A stretch of DNA of 64,000 nt, taken from Bradyrhizobium sp. ISRA430 (GTDB taxonomy: Bacteria > Pseudomonadota > Alphaproteobacteria > Rhizobiales > Xanthobacteraceae). The first letter of the stretch is position 1; the number at the start of each line of letters is the position of its first letter. Positions 24,577-32,598 of this stretch are shown here, piece by piece. The stretch covers positions 434,001-498,000 of the forward strand of contig NZ_CP094516.1 in NCBI RefSeq assembly GCF_029909975.1, given 5' to 3'. A model generated the notes under the pieces. The model was not told where the DNA came from. It searched no databases and worked only from the letters and a program-made list of their open reading frames with translations. A program made the position numbers and the translations under genes.

Positions 24577-24915
24577 ATGAAATATCTGATGCTTATCTAT
24601 CAGCCGAAGGACTTCGACGCGAAGGCGCTCACTGAAAGCGAGTATAAGGCTGTGGCGGCGCAATACGCGGCCGTGACCGCGATGACCAACGTAACGCCGG
24701 GACTGCCGGCTGGTCTGCCGAAAGACGCTGTGACCGTTCGCGTGCAAAACGGTGAGACGGTGACAGCGCAAGGCCCCTACCAGGAACGCGCAGTGGGAGG
24801 TTACTTGGAATTCGAGGCCGACACGATTGACGCCGCGATCGAATTGGCCGCCCGCATCCCGGCTGCCCGTTTGGGGGGTGCCGTTGAGGTTCGTCCGGCC
24901 CAGAAATACTGGTAG
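24577..24915 (+). CDS. YCII-domain (DGPF) protein
   Basis: A 112-residue YCII-related ferredoxin-like protein: MKYLMLIYQPKDFD start, then VRVQNGETVTAQGPYQERAVGGYLEFEADTIDAAIELAARIP and GGAVEVRPAQKYW. DGPF/YCII proteins often accompany ECF sigma factors and their biochemical role is not established. ATG 24577 is selected because GGAGATC lies upstream and the domain begins there; the in-frame ATG at 24535 adds an unrelated leader. Its stop is three bases from the stop of the convergent AraC gene. Confidence 0.9.
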   Translation: MKYLMLIYQPKDFDAKALTESEYKAVAAQYAAVTAMTNVTPGLPAGLPKDAVTVRVQNGETVTAQGPYQERAVGGYLEFEADTIDAAIELAARIPAARLGGAVEVRPAQKYW

Positions 24916-24918
24916 GAG

Positions 24919-25887
24919 CTACGGGGTCTGAATCCTGGCCAACCGGCTGCGCGCCAGCGTCTCCGACGGCGCTTCGTTGAAGGTCGCGCGATAGATCGCG
25001 GCGAATTCGCCCATGTGGTGGAAGCCGTGGGCACGGGCGCAGCATGCGACGGTCAGGCTGCCGCCGCCTCTCAGGAGCCGGGCGCGGGCCGCCCACAGCC
25101 GCTTCAGCCGGATGTACTGGTGCAGGCTCATCCCGCGCAGCTTCGAAACGGCGCCGCCCAGTGTGCGCGTCGAGACGCCAAACTCGCTGGCGAGCCTCGC
25201 CGTGTAGATCGGGGCGGTCGGATGGGCGGCGACATAGTCGTCGAGCCGCTTGACGAGCCTTGACGACCGCGCGTGCGCGATCCGGTTATCGCCGATTGCG
25301 CGCGGATCCACATGAAACAGCTCATCGACAGCGAGCAGCAGCCCCTCCTGAATCTGCGCGGCAAGCTCGGGAATCGCGAACAGGCCCGGTTCCGCGCTGG
25401 CGGTCCGAAGGATGTCGAGAATGAGCTGGCGCACATGCATCAGGGCGGCGCGGTCCGGGACATAGGATTGGATCGTGTCGGCCCGGTCGAACCAGCCGCG
25501 GTCGGTCAGAGCGGGCGATAGGATGATCATCGCGTGAAGGTTGATTGCGGGCTCGATGAAATGGCAGTCATCGTTGCCGCGCAGTGCAACGAAGAAGCGC
25601 GAGTCCAGGTCTTCGCCGTTGAGAGTGGCGCGCACATCGTCTGTCAACGGCAGGATCACCATCCCGCCGGGCGCGCGATAGGCCGTATCCAGGATCCGCG
25701 CAAAGGATCTCATCACGATGATCCAGCACGCCGGCAGGCAAACGACCGCACGTGCCGCCGCGAAATGCGCGACGTCGAGCGGAATGCTCCTGGCATCCTC
25801 CATCAGCTCCGCCGGCCGGAACGCATCGACCTCAGTAAAGGTCGTCAGTTGCAGTGCGGAGGAGGGCGCAAGAGCACTGAACAACAT
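24919..25887 (-). CDS. AraC-family transcriptional regulator
   Basis: A 322-residue regulator. The N-terminal part (about 1-200) is an AraC-binding-like sensing domain similar to the AraC_binding_2 group (AHFAAARAVVCLPACWI, VILPLTDDVRATLNGE). The C-terminal part has two helix-turn-helix motifs (about 215-310), ending HGFHHMGEFAAIYRATFNEAPSE, the AraC signature. Inducer and targets are unknown; it is convergent with the ECF/YCII pair. Confidence 0.9.
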   Translation of the reverse strand: MLFSALAPSSALQLTTFTEVDAFRPAELMEDARSIPLDVAHFAAARAVVCLPACWIIVMRSFARILDTAYRAPGGMVILPLTDDVRATLNGEDLDSRFFVALRGNDDCHFIEPAINLHAMIILSPALTDRGWFDRADTIQSYVPDRAALMHVRQLILDILRTASAEPGLFAIPELAAQIQEGLLLAVDELFHVDPRAIGDNRIAHARSSRLVKRLDDYVAAHPTAPIYTARLASEFGVSTRTLGGAVSKLRGMSLHQYIRLKRLWAARARLLRGGGSLTVACCARAHGFHHMGEFAAIYRATFNEAPSETLARSRLARIQTP

Positions 25888-26037
25888 TCGTCTGGCTCAC
25901 AGCCGTTTCAATGACGCAAATCATATCAATGCTGAAGAGTCTTGATTCCGTAAACCGCGGGGCGGTGCCGTAGTATTGCGGTGTGTCCGAGGCGGGACGC
26001 GGGGACGAGGGGAGGCCCGATGGATCCGTCCCGCTCT

Positions 26038-26211
26038 CTAGCGCTCCCGGGCCATCGGCCGGCCGGAGGCGAGATCGATAAAATGGACGCGCGTGCAGGC
26101 GGGACAGGTGAATGCCTCGAAACTCCGCCCCTGCAGTTTCGGCTGCTTCTCCAGATGCGTTTGCACATTCATGCCCGTCTGGGGGCATTGGAAAACGATG
26201 AAATCCGCCAT
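26038..26211 (-). CDS. Small zinc-ribbon-like protein
   Basis: A 57-residue protein (MADFIVFQCPQTGMNVQ..., then FTCPACTRVHFIDLASG). The two Cys pairs/motifs (one C-P-x-T-G, one CPAC) look like a minimal metal-binding ribbon; this short family recurs in Rhizobiales as hypothetical proteins. The Met at 26211 is preferred as the domain begins there; an upstream Met at 26235 gives 65 residues. Function is unknown. Confidence 0.7.
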   Translation of the reverse strand: MADFIVFQCPQTGMNVQTHLEKQPKLQGRSFEAFTCPACTRVHFIDLASGRPMARER

Positions 26212-26308
26212 CGGCGCAAGCTGCCGCAGCGGCATTTTCTTGCTTTGATCTAGATCAGTTTTGGAATTGCTCTACGCGCAGAGGGCGCAGCCGGGATGGG
26301 TCTCCTCG

Positions 26309-26337
26309 CAAAAGCGAAGGGGCCCGAAGGCCCCTTC
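26309..26337 (-). terminator. Intrinsic terminator of the Tyr/Gly-rich exported protein gene
   Basis: Perfect 9-bp stem GAAGGGGCC-CGAA-GGCCCCTTC (26316-26337). On the minus strand it is followed by GCTTTTGC, a short U-run, six bases after the stop of the gene ending at 26343. Confidence 0.85.
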
Positions 26338-26342
26338 AAATC

Positions 26343-26618
26343 TCACCAGCGGCGATAGCCGCCGTAATAGCCGTAATATCTCGGACCATAGTATCTCGGG
26401 CCGTAGTAGGGCGCGTAATATCGCGGACCGTAATACGGGGCGTAATAGTTCGGCCGCCACCAGCAGCGTCCCCAGGCATTGCAGACCATGCGAACCTGCT
26501 CAATGTCAGAGACCTGCGGCGCTGGCGCAATCGGCGCAATGGGCATGGCGGACGCCGCCGGCGATGCCATGATGGCACCGAACAGGGACGCGGCAAAGAG
26601 GCCAATCTTAAGCTTCAT
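26343..26618 (-). CDS. Exported Tyr/Pro/Gly/Arg-rich repeat protein
   Basis: A 91-residue protein with a signal peptide (about 1-24, ending ASA). A short middle part contains VCNAWGRCWW, and the C-terminal 30 residues are built of YYAPYYGPR / YYGPR repeats. Such Tyr-Gly-Pro-Arg-rich exported proteins are common in Bradyrhizobium; function is unknown, possibly envelope or surface. GAGGAAGA precedes ATG 26618. An intrinsic terminator follows the stop. Confidence 0.85.
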   Translation of the reverse strand: MKLKIGLFAASLFGAIMASPAASAMPIAPIAPAPQVSDIEQVRMVCNAWGRCWWRPNYYAPYYGPRYYAPYYGPRYYGPRYYGYYGGYRRW

Positions 26619-26922
26619 GATGTCTTCCTCCGCAAACGCGATCCAAGATATCGGAGAGGGTTCTGATCAAATTGTGGCGGAACCGAAATGTAATGCTGAT
26701 GAACAAAGCTTCAGCAATGTCGCCGCGGGCCTGATCAGGCGGCGCGGAAACCGTCCCAGGTCTGGGCTCATAGCCATCCTTGATCCCGCGCAAGTCCGAA
26801 GTCCGGCTTCGCTCGTAGTCTTGTCGCCGTGAGCAGTCCGTCGAGGACTTCGAAGGGCATCACGGGCGGTAGAGCCCACATGGACCAGTGGGCCACGCCG
26901 GCATGTTGTTTGGAGCAGTTCA
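26619..26922. other. Intergenic region without recognisable gene
   Basis: Divergent promoter region between the Tyr-rich exported protein and the host-attachment family gene. I found no protein-like frame, RNA gene or strong palindrome. The base composition is mixed; the left third is AT-richer, as expected for a promoter. Confidence 0.5.
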
Positions 26923-27384
26923 ATGAACAAGATGAGAATCGACAAAGGCGACTGGCTCGTCGTGTGCGACGGGCGCAAGGCACTCATCCTGGAAAATCTT
27001 GGCGACGAGATGTTTCCGAACCTGCGTACCCGCGAGGTGCATGAGCACGCCAACCCATCGACCAGTGCGCAGGGGACCGATACGCCGGGTAGACTCCATG
27101 CGTCAACGGGCGGTGCCCGCAGCGCGGTCGAGCAGACCGATTGGCACGACGAGGCCGAGCGTGCGTTCCTGCGGACGCTGGCCGAGCGGCTCGATATCGC
27201 AGTCAGTTCGGGCGAGACTTCGGCGCTGACCATGGTGGCCTCGCCGCGCGCGCTGGGCATGATCCGTGCCGACTACTCGGAGGCTGTCCGCAAGGCCCTT
27301 CAGGGCGAGGTCGGCAAGGACCTCGTCAAGCTGCCGGTCTACGAGATCGAGAAGCAGTTGCTGCTGTCGGGAGCCGCCAAATAA
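26923..27384 (+). CDS. Host attachment protein family (Protein_host_attach)
   Basis: A 153-residue protein with the pattern of the Protein_host_attach/BaeRF-like family: a start DWLVVCDGRKALILEN, a central HEHANPSTSAQGTD linker, and a C-terminal MVASPRALGMIRADYSEAVRKAL plus DLVKLPVYEIEKQL. The name derives from an Agrobacterium study of plant attachment; the fold resembles release-factor eRF1 domains. The actual role is uncertain. GTTTGGAGCAGTTCA precedes the ATG. Confidence 0.88.
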   Translation: MNKMRIDKGDWLVVCDGRKALILENLGDEMFPNLRTREVHEHANPSTSAQGTDTPGRLHASTGGARSAVEQTDWHDEAERAFLRTLAERLDIAVSSGETSALTMVASPRALGMIRADYSEAVRKALQGEVGKDLVKLPVYEIEKQLLLSGAAK

Positions 27385-27423
27385 GGCATGAAGCGAGGCT
27401 TGCCGGCAGGAGACGGGTGCCCC

Positions 27424-27687
27424 TCAGAAGCAGGGGTGTCTCCGGCCATCCTGGCCGATATAGCCGGCCGAGCCCTGATAGCAGTGGTTGTTCGAGGGAC
27501 CGTCGTAATAGGCGAACCTGCCTTGCGTGACGCCGGGGCCATAATTGTGCAGGTAGCTGATCGGATAGGGTAGCGGGTGGGTGTAATGGCGGTGGTGCCG
27601 GTGATGCACCCGGGCTTCCGAGAGGCTGGGGGCAAGGACTGCCGCCGACAGGACGGCGACCGCGGCAACAAGCTTCAACCTGCTCAT
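27424..27687 (-). CDS. Exported His/Tyr-rich small protein
   Basis: An 87-residue protein with a signal peptide (about 1-25, ending SEA). A histidine-rich stretch (RVHHRHHRHYTHPLPYP, about 26-42) could bind metal, and a tail with two Cys (HCYQGSAG...HPCF) could form a disulfide. No family is recognised. A good GAGAATCGAG context precedes the ATG. Confidence 0.8.
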   Translation of the reverse strand: MSRLKLVAAVAVLSAAVLAPSLSEARVHHRHHRHYTHPLPYPISYLHNYGPGVTQGRFAYYDGPSNNHCYQGSAGYIGQDGRRHPCF

Positions 27688-27979
27688 CTCGATTCTCCGG
27701 AACCTGCGCTAACAGACCTGCCACTTATAGCCATTTTGGGCCGGCTGGGCACCATCCGGAGGTCGAAAATCGCCTCCGATCGCGGTTATTCCGGCCGGGT
27801 GTGACCCAAAAGCCGGGGAGCGTCCGCGGCCCTGCCCATTTTTGGCCTTTTCGAGATGCTTAACGAATTCCCCACACAAGTGTGACCAAAGAGAATTCCG
27901 TCAAGATTCCTTTCGCCGGCCCCTTGGGGGGGAGCTCTTCGAGGCCGGCTCATTGCAAGGCTGTCGCCGTCACTTTGCC

Positions 27980-28426
27980 ATGCGCATCACGCCCTTAAGC
28001 CTGCTGTTGCTCTCCGTGATCGCCGCCACGCCTGCGCGGGCCGATCTGCACATCACCCGTGACCACGGCGGCTATGTCGAGGAGTACAAGGCCAAGTACA
28101 AGCGCGTCCGTGACAAGGGCGAGCGGGTCATCATCGACGGCATCTGCAATTCGGCCTGCACGCTGGTGCTGGGCATCGTGCCGATGAACAAGATCTGCGT
28201 GACGCCCCGTGCGAGCCTCGGCTTCCACCAAGCTTATTACGACAAGGCCTTCACCTTCGGCATCAAGGTCACCAGCGCCGAAGGGACGTCCGATCTGATG
28301 TCGTACTATCCCGACACGGTGAAGGACTGGATTCGCCGCAACGGTGGGCTCACCACCGACATGAAGAAGATCAAGAACGGCGTCGAACTCTGGAAGATCA
28401 TCGACCCCTGTCCGACCGAATGGTGA
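27980..28426 (+). CDS. Exported ClpP/crotonase-like hypothetical protein
   Basis: A 148-residue protein with a signal peptide (about 1-20, ending PARA). The mature part reads VIIDGICNSACTLVLGIVP, then ASLGFHQAYYD, resembling the Ser-containing loop (SACT) and His region of ClpP/SppA-like periplasmic serine peptidases; similar proteins are listed as predicted periplasmic. Too short for a complete ClpP fold, so catalytic competence is uncertain. The Met at 27980 begins the signal peptide. No clear ribosome binding site is visible, and a longer frame starts with TTG 27842. Confidence 0.75.
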   Translation: MRITPLSLLLLSVIAATPARADLHITRDHGGYVEEYKAKYKRVRDKGERVIIDGICNSACTLVLGIVPMNKICVTPRASLGFHQAYYDKAFTFGIKVTSAEGTSDLMSYYPDTVKDWIRRNGGLTTDMKKIKNGVELWKIIDPCPTEW

Positions 28427-28530
28427 GGGCCTGAGCCGCACCGCCGCTCTTGTCCGCCCTGCAGCGCAGCATCCCGCAAAGCTGAAATTCGCATTGCCGC
28501 ACAGCCCCCGGTCGGGCAATGAGGGCGGCA

Positions 28531-29403
28531 ATGAATCATAATCAAGACTCCCCGGCCGCACGTGCAGCGCCGATCCTGTTCGTCGTGCTCTGGAGCACCG
28601 GATTCATCGGCACCAAATACGTCGTCAACAACGCCGATCCATTGACCTATCTTGCCATCCGCATGGCTGTGGTCGTCGGCCTGATGGCGGTGATCGCCGC
28701 GATCGCCCGTCCAAAGTGGCCGGACCGCATCGGCATTGCCCACAGCGCCGTCGCCGGGATTTTGGTTCATGGCTTCTATCTCGGTGGCACCGCGATCGCT
28801 ATCGCGCACTCGATTCCGGCTGGGCTCTCCGCGCTGATCCCGGGACTGCAACCGATCCTGACCTCGACCATCGCCAACCGCTGGCTTGGCGAGCGGGTCA
28901 CGCCTTTGCAATGGGGCGGCCTGGTGCTCGGCCTGGGCGGCGTTGTTCTGATCCTGCACAACCGTCCCATGACGGGCGAAGCCGGTCTCGGCTGGCTCGC
29001 CTCGGTGGTCTCGCTGATCAGCATCACGCTCGGCACGCTTTATCAGCGGCGCTACTGCAACCACATCGACTGGCGCGCCGGCAACCTCGTGCAATACGCC
29101 GCCGTGACGATTTTCTTTGCGATCGGCGCCTTCCTGTTCGAGGACCGCGTGGTGCACTGGACGCGGGAATTCGTACTCGCACTCGCCTGGCTGGCCGTGG
29201 TGCTCTCGATTGGATCGATCGGGCTCCTGTACTGGTTGATCCGCCATGCCGCAGCGACCTCGGTTGCGAGCCTGTTCTATCTGGTACCGGCCGTCACCGC
29301 GCTGATGGCTTATGCGCTGTTCGGAGAGAGGCTGGACGCGCTCGCGATCGCTGGCGTCGCGATCTGCGCGGCGGCGGTGTTTCTGGTCAACCGGCGCTTC
29401 TAA
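28531..29403 (+). CDS. EamA/DMT-superfamily transporter
   Basis: A 290-residue polytopic inner-membrane protein with ten predicted helices in two EamA repeats (WSTGFIGTKYVVNNADPLTYLAIRM; then SLISITLGTLYQRRYC). The Arg/Asn-rich N terminus matches the DMT group. ATG 28531 is chosen over 28519 because GAGGGCGG is well spaced before it. Substrate is unknown. It is unrelated by context to the other EamA gene in the window. Confidence 0.9.
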   Translation: MNHNQDSPAARAAPILFVVLWSTGFIGTKYVVNNADPLTYLAIRMAVVVGLMAVIAAIARPKWPDRIGIAHSAVAGILVHGFYLGGTAIAIAHSIPAGLSALIPGLQPILTSTIANRWLGERVTPLQWGGLVLGLGGVVLILHNRPMTGEAGLGWLASVVSLISITLGTLYQRRYCNHIDWRAGNLVQYAAVTIFFAIGAFLFEDRVVHWTREFVLALAWLAVVLSIGSIGLLYWLIRHAAATSVASLFYLVPAVTALMAYALFGERLDALAIAGVAICAAAVFLVNRRF

Positions 29404-29509
29404 GGTCCCGGGAGAGCCGGACCCCGGCAATACATCCCTGACGTGTACCGCCCATCCGTGCTAGGCTGGCGCGGCTTATTTCAGTTTCCCATTCAACTTG
29501 GTGATTTCC

Positions 29510-30253
29510 ATGAAGAGAGCCAGGCGTGGACTGCTCGGCAGGTCCCTGAAGCCGGTTCGGATTGCCTGCATCAATTACGCGGAGAAGATGATCAGCGATC
29601 GGGCTATGGGCAAGCTCACCGCCGCGCTGCAGAAGTGCTACGACGAGCACTTCCTGCCGGTGTGGGGCTATCCGGTCGATCTCTACGTTACGTATAAACC
29701 GAAGCAGACGGATTGGCAGCTCGTCTATTTCGACGATGCCTCCCACAAGAACATGCTCGGACGCCACGAACTGACGCATCGCGGCCAGCCGATCTCAAAG
29801 ATCTTCGTCAGGGCACTCGGCGATGAGCCAATCAGCATGGCGGCCTCGCACGAGCTGTTCGAGATGGTGCTCGATCCCATGGCCAATCTGTGGGCCGACG
29901 AGAGCAGGCACACCCAATATGCCTACGAGGTCTGCGATGCCGTCGAGGAGGAGTTCTTCATCGTCAGCGGCTTCCCGATGTCGAACTTCGTCTATCCGTC
30001 CTGGTTCGAGCCGTTCGAGCATCCGCGCGGTACCAAGTTCGATCACAAGGGAACGCTGAAGGCGCCGTTCTCGATGACTGAGGGCGGCTACGTGATCAAG
30101 AAGGTCAACGGCAGGCGGGTGATCAAGGCGTTCGGCTCAGCCGAAAAGCGGCGGCGCTTCGCCAAGGAGGATCGGCGCGGCCACAGGAGCGAGTTTCGTG
30201 ATCCAAAAGGGAAGCACCACCCGGGCCGGCGCGCGTCCAAGCGACGCGGGTAG
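29510..30253 (+). CDS. HExxE-motif hypothetical protein with basic tail
   Basis: A 247-residue cytosolic protein. The core (about 20-200) contains a conserved-looking motif SHELFEMVLDPMANLW, with His114, Glu115, Glu118 and DP at 122-123, which could coordinate a metal as in HExxE/HExxH-like hydrolases. It is followed by CDAVEEEFF and VSNFVYPSWFEP. The last 45 residues are strongly basic (KRRRRFAKEDRRGHRSE and KGKHHPGRRASKRRG), suggesting nucleic-acid binding. I do not recognise a named family. ATG 29510 is favoured over the in-frame TTG 29498. Confidence 0.75.
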   Translation: MKRARRGLLGRSLKPVRIACINYAEKMISDRAMGKLTAALQKCYDEHFLPVWGYPVDLYVTYKPKQTDWQLVYFDDASHKNMLGRHELTHRGQPISKIFVRALGDEPISMAASHELFEMVLDPMANLWADESRHTQYAYEVCDAVEEEFFIVSGFPMSNFVYPSWFEPFEHPRGTKFDHKGTLKAPFSMTEGGYVIKKVNGRRVIKAFGSAEKRRRFAKEDRRGHRSEFRDPKGKHHPGRRASKRRG

Positions 30254-30297
30254 AGCGGAACCTCCGGGCGCGGCGCACCCGGAGGCCGAGGTTGCGA

Positions 30298-30579
30298 TCA
30301 GCGCCTGGCTTTCCTGGCCTTCTTTTTCTTGGCAGCTTTTTTGCCGGCTTTCTTTGCCGTCTTCTTCGCGGTCTTCTTGGCCTTCTTCTTCTTCGAAAAC
30401 TTCTTCGCAGCCTTCTTGGCTTTCTTCCTGGCGGCCTTCTTCGGCGCTACCTTTTTTGCAACCCTCTTGGCGGCCTTCCTGACTTTCTTGACGGCGGTGA
30501 CAGCGGCGTCGTTGGTTGCCTCCACCGCGGTGGTGATCGTCTCCATCGCCTGTTCGGCTATCGGTTTCTCATCGTCCAT
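30298..30579 (-). CDS. Histone H1-like Lys/Ala-rich protein
   Basis: A 93-residue protein. The acidic N terminus (MDDEKPIAEQAMETITTAVEA) is followed by a long Lys/Ala repeat tail (KKAAKK/KTAKK units, residues 30-93) like the C-terminal tails of bacterial H1-like proteins (Hc1, AlgP, BpH1). It probably condenses or coats DNA or RNA. The sense strand reads as Phe/Leu-rich codons in the other direction, so antisense ORFs here are artefacts of the Lys/Ala bias. It is convergent with the HExxE protein, whose tail is also basic. Confidence 0.9.
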   Translation of the reverse strand: MDDEKPIAEQAMETITTAVEATNDAAVTAVKKVRKAAKRVAKKVAPKKAARKKAKKAAKKFSKKKKAKKTAKKTAKKAGKKAAKKKKARKARR

Positions 30580-30933
30580 ATCGTCCCCCAGGGCTTGAAC
30601 GGAGCGGTGACGATAGCGGGATTCGAAATTGTGTCAAAGCAACGCACAACCTTTGCGGATCTTCGCATAGGGCTAACGCGTGCTCGCGCAGCACCGGATT
30701 GAACGCGTGGAAGTAGGCGGCGATTTCACCGCACTGGCGCCGCTCAAGCACTGGAGCTGGCCGGTCGCGTTCGCCGACGTCGGCGCGCGGTGGTGACCGC
30801 GATCTCATCGACCGCTGGTCTGTCGGCGGCCGAGCTGGTCATTCCGGGCCGGTGCGCAACGCCCATCCCGGGTTCGCGCTTTGCGCGCCCCGGGATGACG
30901 ATTGGCGGTTGCTTTTGCGCAAACCGCAGCCCG
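30580..30933. other. Intergenic region with a palindromic repeat and a possible gene remnant
   Basis: It contains the family C repeat (30838-30900). Bases 30680-30796 read as a short protein-like frame from GTG to TGA (VLAQHRIERVEVGGDFTALA...) that resembles the end of a longer gene, but I cannot name it. No other structure is visible. Confidence 0.45.
30838..30900. repeat. Dispersed palindromic repeat, family C copy 3
   Basis: Ends GTCATTCCGGGCCGGTGCG and CCCGGGATGACG, related to the ends of the copies at 1363 and 14573, with an internal GGTTCGCGCTTTGCGCG core. It lies before the peroxiredoxin 3' end, in the intergenic space after the histone-like gene. Confidence 0.75.
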
Positions 30934-31593
30934 TCACTTCGGCTGCGGCACGATCCTGATGTAGGGCTTCGGCTCCTTCCAGCCCTGCGGATAGATCGTC
31001 TTGGCCTCGTCGTTGGAGACCGAGCCGGCGATGATGACATCCTCGCCCTGCTTCCAGTCGGCCGGCGTCGCGACGCGGTGCTTGGCGGTCATCTGGAGCG
31101 AGTCGATGGAGCGCAGGATCTCCTGGAAGTTACGTCCCGTGGTCATCGGATAGACCATCACCAGCTTGATCTTCTTGTCCGGGCCGATGACGAAGACGTT
31201 GCGGACGGTCTGGTTATCCGCCGGCGTCCGGGTGAGGGGATCGCCCGAGGTCGAGGCCGGCAGCATCTCGTAGAGCTTCGAGACGTTGAAGTCGGTGTCG
31301 CCGATCATCGGGTAGTTGGGGGCGGCGCCCTGCGTCTCCTTGATGTCTTCCGACCACTTCGCGTGGCGATCGACCGGATCGACCGAGAGGCCCATCAGCT
31401 TGACGCCGCGTTTGTCGAATTCGGGCTTCAACTTTGCGAGCGCGCCGAGTTCGGTCGTACAAACCGGCGTGAAGTCTTTCGGGTGCGAGAACAGCAAGGC
31501 CCAGCTATTGCCGATCCAGTCGTGGAATTTGATCTTCCCTTCGGTGGTCTCGGCTTCGAAGTCGGGGGCTGTGGTGCCGATTGGGAGTGGCAT
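30934..31593 (-). CDS. 1-Cys peroxiredoxin (Prx6 type)
   Basis: A 219-residue peroxidase. The peroxidatic Cys45 lies in HPKDFTPVCTTE, and no other cysteine exists in the protein, so this is a true 1-Cys enzyme needing an external reductant. The long C-terminal domain (about 165-219) is typical of the Prx6/PrxA group. It reduces H2O2 and organic hydroperoxides in the cytoplasm. An AT-rich palindrome (31614-31629) lies about 20 bp before the start and may be an operator. The start is the first Met, with a GGTAGAACC context. Confidence 0.96.
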   Translation of the reverse strand: MPLPIGTTAPDFEAETTEGKIKFHDWIGNSWALLFSHPKDFTPVCTTELGALAKLKPEFDKRGVKLMGLSVDPVDRHAKWSEDIKETQGAAPNYPMIGDTDFNVSKLYEMLPASTSGDPLTRTPADNQTVRNVFVIGPDKKIKLVMVYPMTTGRNFQEILRSIDSLQMTAKHRVATPADWKQGEDVIIAGSVSNDEAKTIYPQGWKEPKPYIRIVPQPK

Positions 31594-31976
31594 GGTTCTA
31601 CCTCATCGCATTGAATTTACTGGTAAATTTTCTAAGGCCGTCAAGCTCAGTATATGAGCGTGAACGGTACAAGTGAACCGGCTCAAGTAAAATGTGAATT
31701 CCTTCTTTGAAAGACCGATTTTCTAGCATCTTTCTGATAGAGCCGCGCCTGTGGCGAAACAACCCTACCCGGAGGGACGCGGTCTAGATTGCCCCGATAA
31801 TGCCCTTTATGACCAGCATTACGCGGGCCCTGACTTTTGCTGGAACCGAAATGGTCCTGACAGCGACTAATCGGCAACCATCGAGAAAAGTCGCGATCCT
31901 CCTATCGAATCGTTAACCACTCGTTCAGGTCCTGCATGGAAATGCTGGTCGATCAGAAGAAGTTTGGAAGTGAACT
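31594..31976. other. Divergent promoter region, no gene seen
   Basis: The gap between the peroxiredoxin gene and the next plus-strand gene. It holds the AT-rich palindrome listed separately. Apart from that I see no protein-like frame or RNA gene; GAATTCC/AAATTTT tracts make it AT-richer than its surroundings. Confidence 0.5.
31614..31629. promoter_or_regulatory. AT-rich palindrome upstream of peroxiredoxin, candidate operator
   Basis: AATTTAC-TG-GTAAATT: 7-bp perfect arms with a 2-bp spacer, 20 bp before the peroxiredoxin start on the minus strand. An AT-rich palindrome stands out in this GC-rich genome. The regulator is not identified (OxyR, LsrB or an IscR-like factor are only possibilities). 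Confidence 0.5.
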
Positions 31977-32549
31977 ATGTCTGCCGTTGCGCCTAACTCC
32001 GTCGAGTCTCCCTCTCTCGAACCGTCTTGTCGCGATACCGCGGCCCATGCGCTGACCATCGTGCGCGACGGCGTGATCACGGGTGAGGGCCCGACCACCA
32101 AGGGCAGGGTGCATTTCTCCCGCTCGCTCGACGCCGATGACACCGCCTGGTGCACGCGCATCCTGACCGCTGCCGCGGTCAACGACCAGCCGATCAGCCG
32201 CGCTGAGGCCGAAGTCCTGTTCGAGATCAACGAAGCCGCGACCGAGCGCACTGATGGTGGCCGGTTCGACGACCTGCTTGCCAAGGCCGTCGCCCATTAT
32301 GCAGCGAACGCCTCGGGCCTGCCGGTGCCGCCGCGCAGCGTTGCGCTGTCGCCGGACACCGACATCGAGAGCTGGGCACCATCCTACGCCTCCAAGGTCA
32401 ACAGCGAGATGCTGGAATGGATCGCCGGCCAGATGCGCGGCAAGCGCCACAACAACCGTCGCTTGATGGCGATGGTGGCGACCTTCCTGGGCGCCACCGC
32501 GCTGCCCCTGGCGGGCCAATTGCCGAACGTGTTCGACATCGGCATGTAA
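31977..32549 (+). CDS. Hypothetical protein
   Basis: A 190-residue soluble protein. The segment VRDGVITGEGPTTKGRVHFS is followed by a helical region (LDADDTAWCTRILTAAAVND, then AEAEVLFEINEAATERT) resembling an EF-hand-like or TerB-like helical arrangement, then a conserved tail with SEMLEWIAGQMRGKRHNNRRLMAMVATFLGATALPL. It is frequent in Bradyrhizobium as a hypothetical protein; function unknown. Start ATG 31977 follows TGGAAGTGA, a weak site. A strong intrinsic terminator follows its stop. Confidence 0.75.
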   Translation: MSAVAPNSVESPSLEPSCRDTAAHALTIVRDGVITGEGPTTKGRVHFSRSLDADDTAWCTRILTAAAVNDQPISRAEAEVLFEINEAATERTDGGRFDDLLAKAVAHYAANASGLPVPPRSVALSPDTDIESWAPSYASKVNSEMLEWIAGQMRGKRHNNRRLMAMVATFLGATALPLAGQLPNVFDIGM

Positions 32550-32598
32550 AGCTTTGGGCGTGTGAGATTTTCGTGCCTCTCGTGAGGACGCGATGAAG

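Noticed and set aside
30680..30796. A short frame (38 codons) with protein-like composition between the H1-like and peroxiredoxin genes
   Set aside because: It has no ribosome binding site and no recognisable family; it may be a remnant of a lost gene, so it is mentioned only under the intergenic entry.
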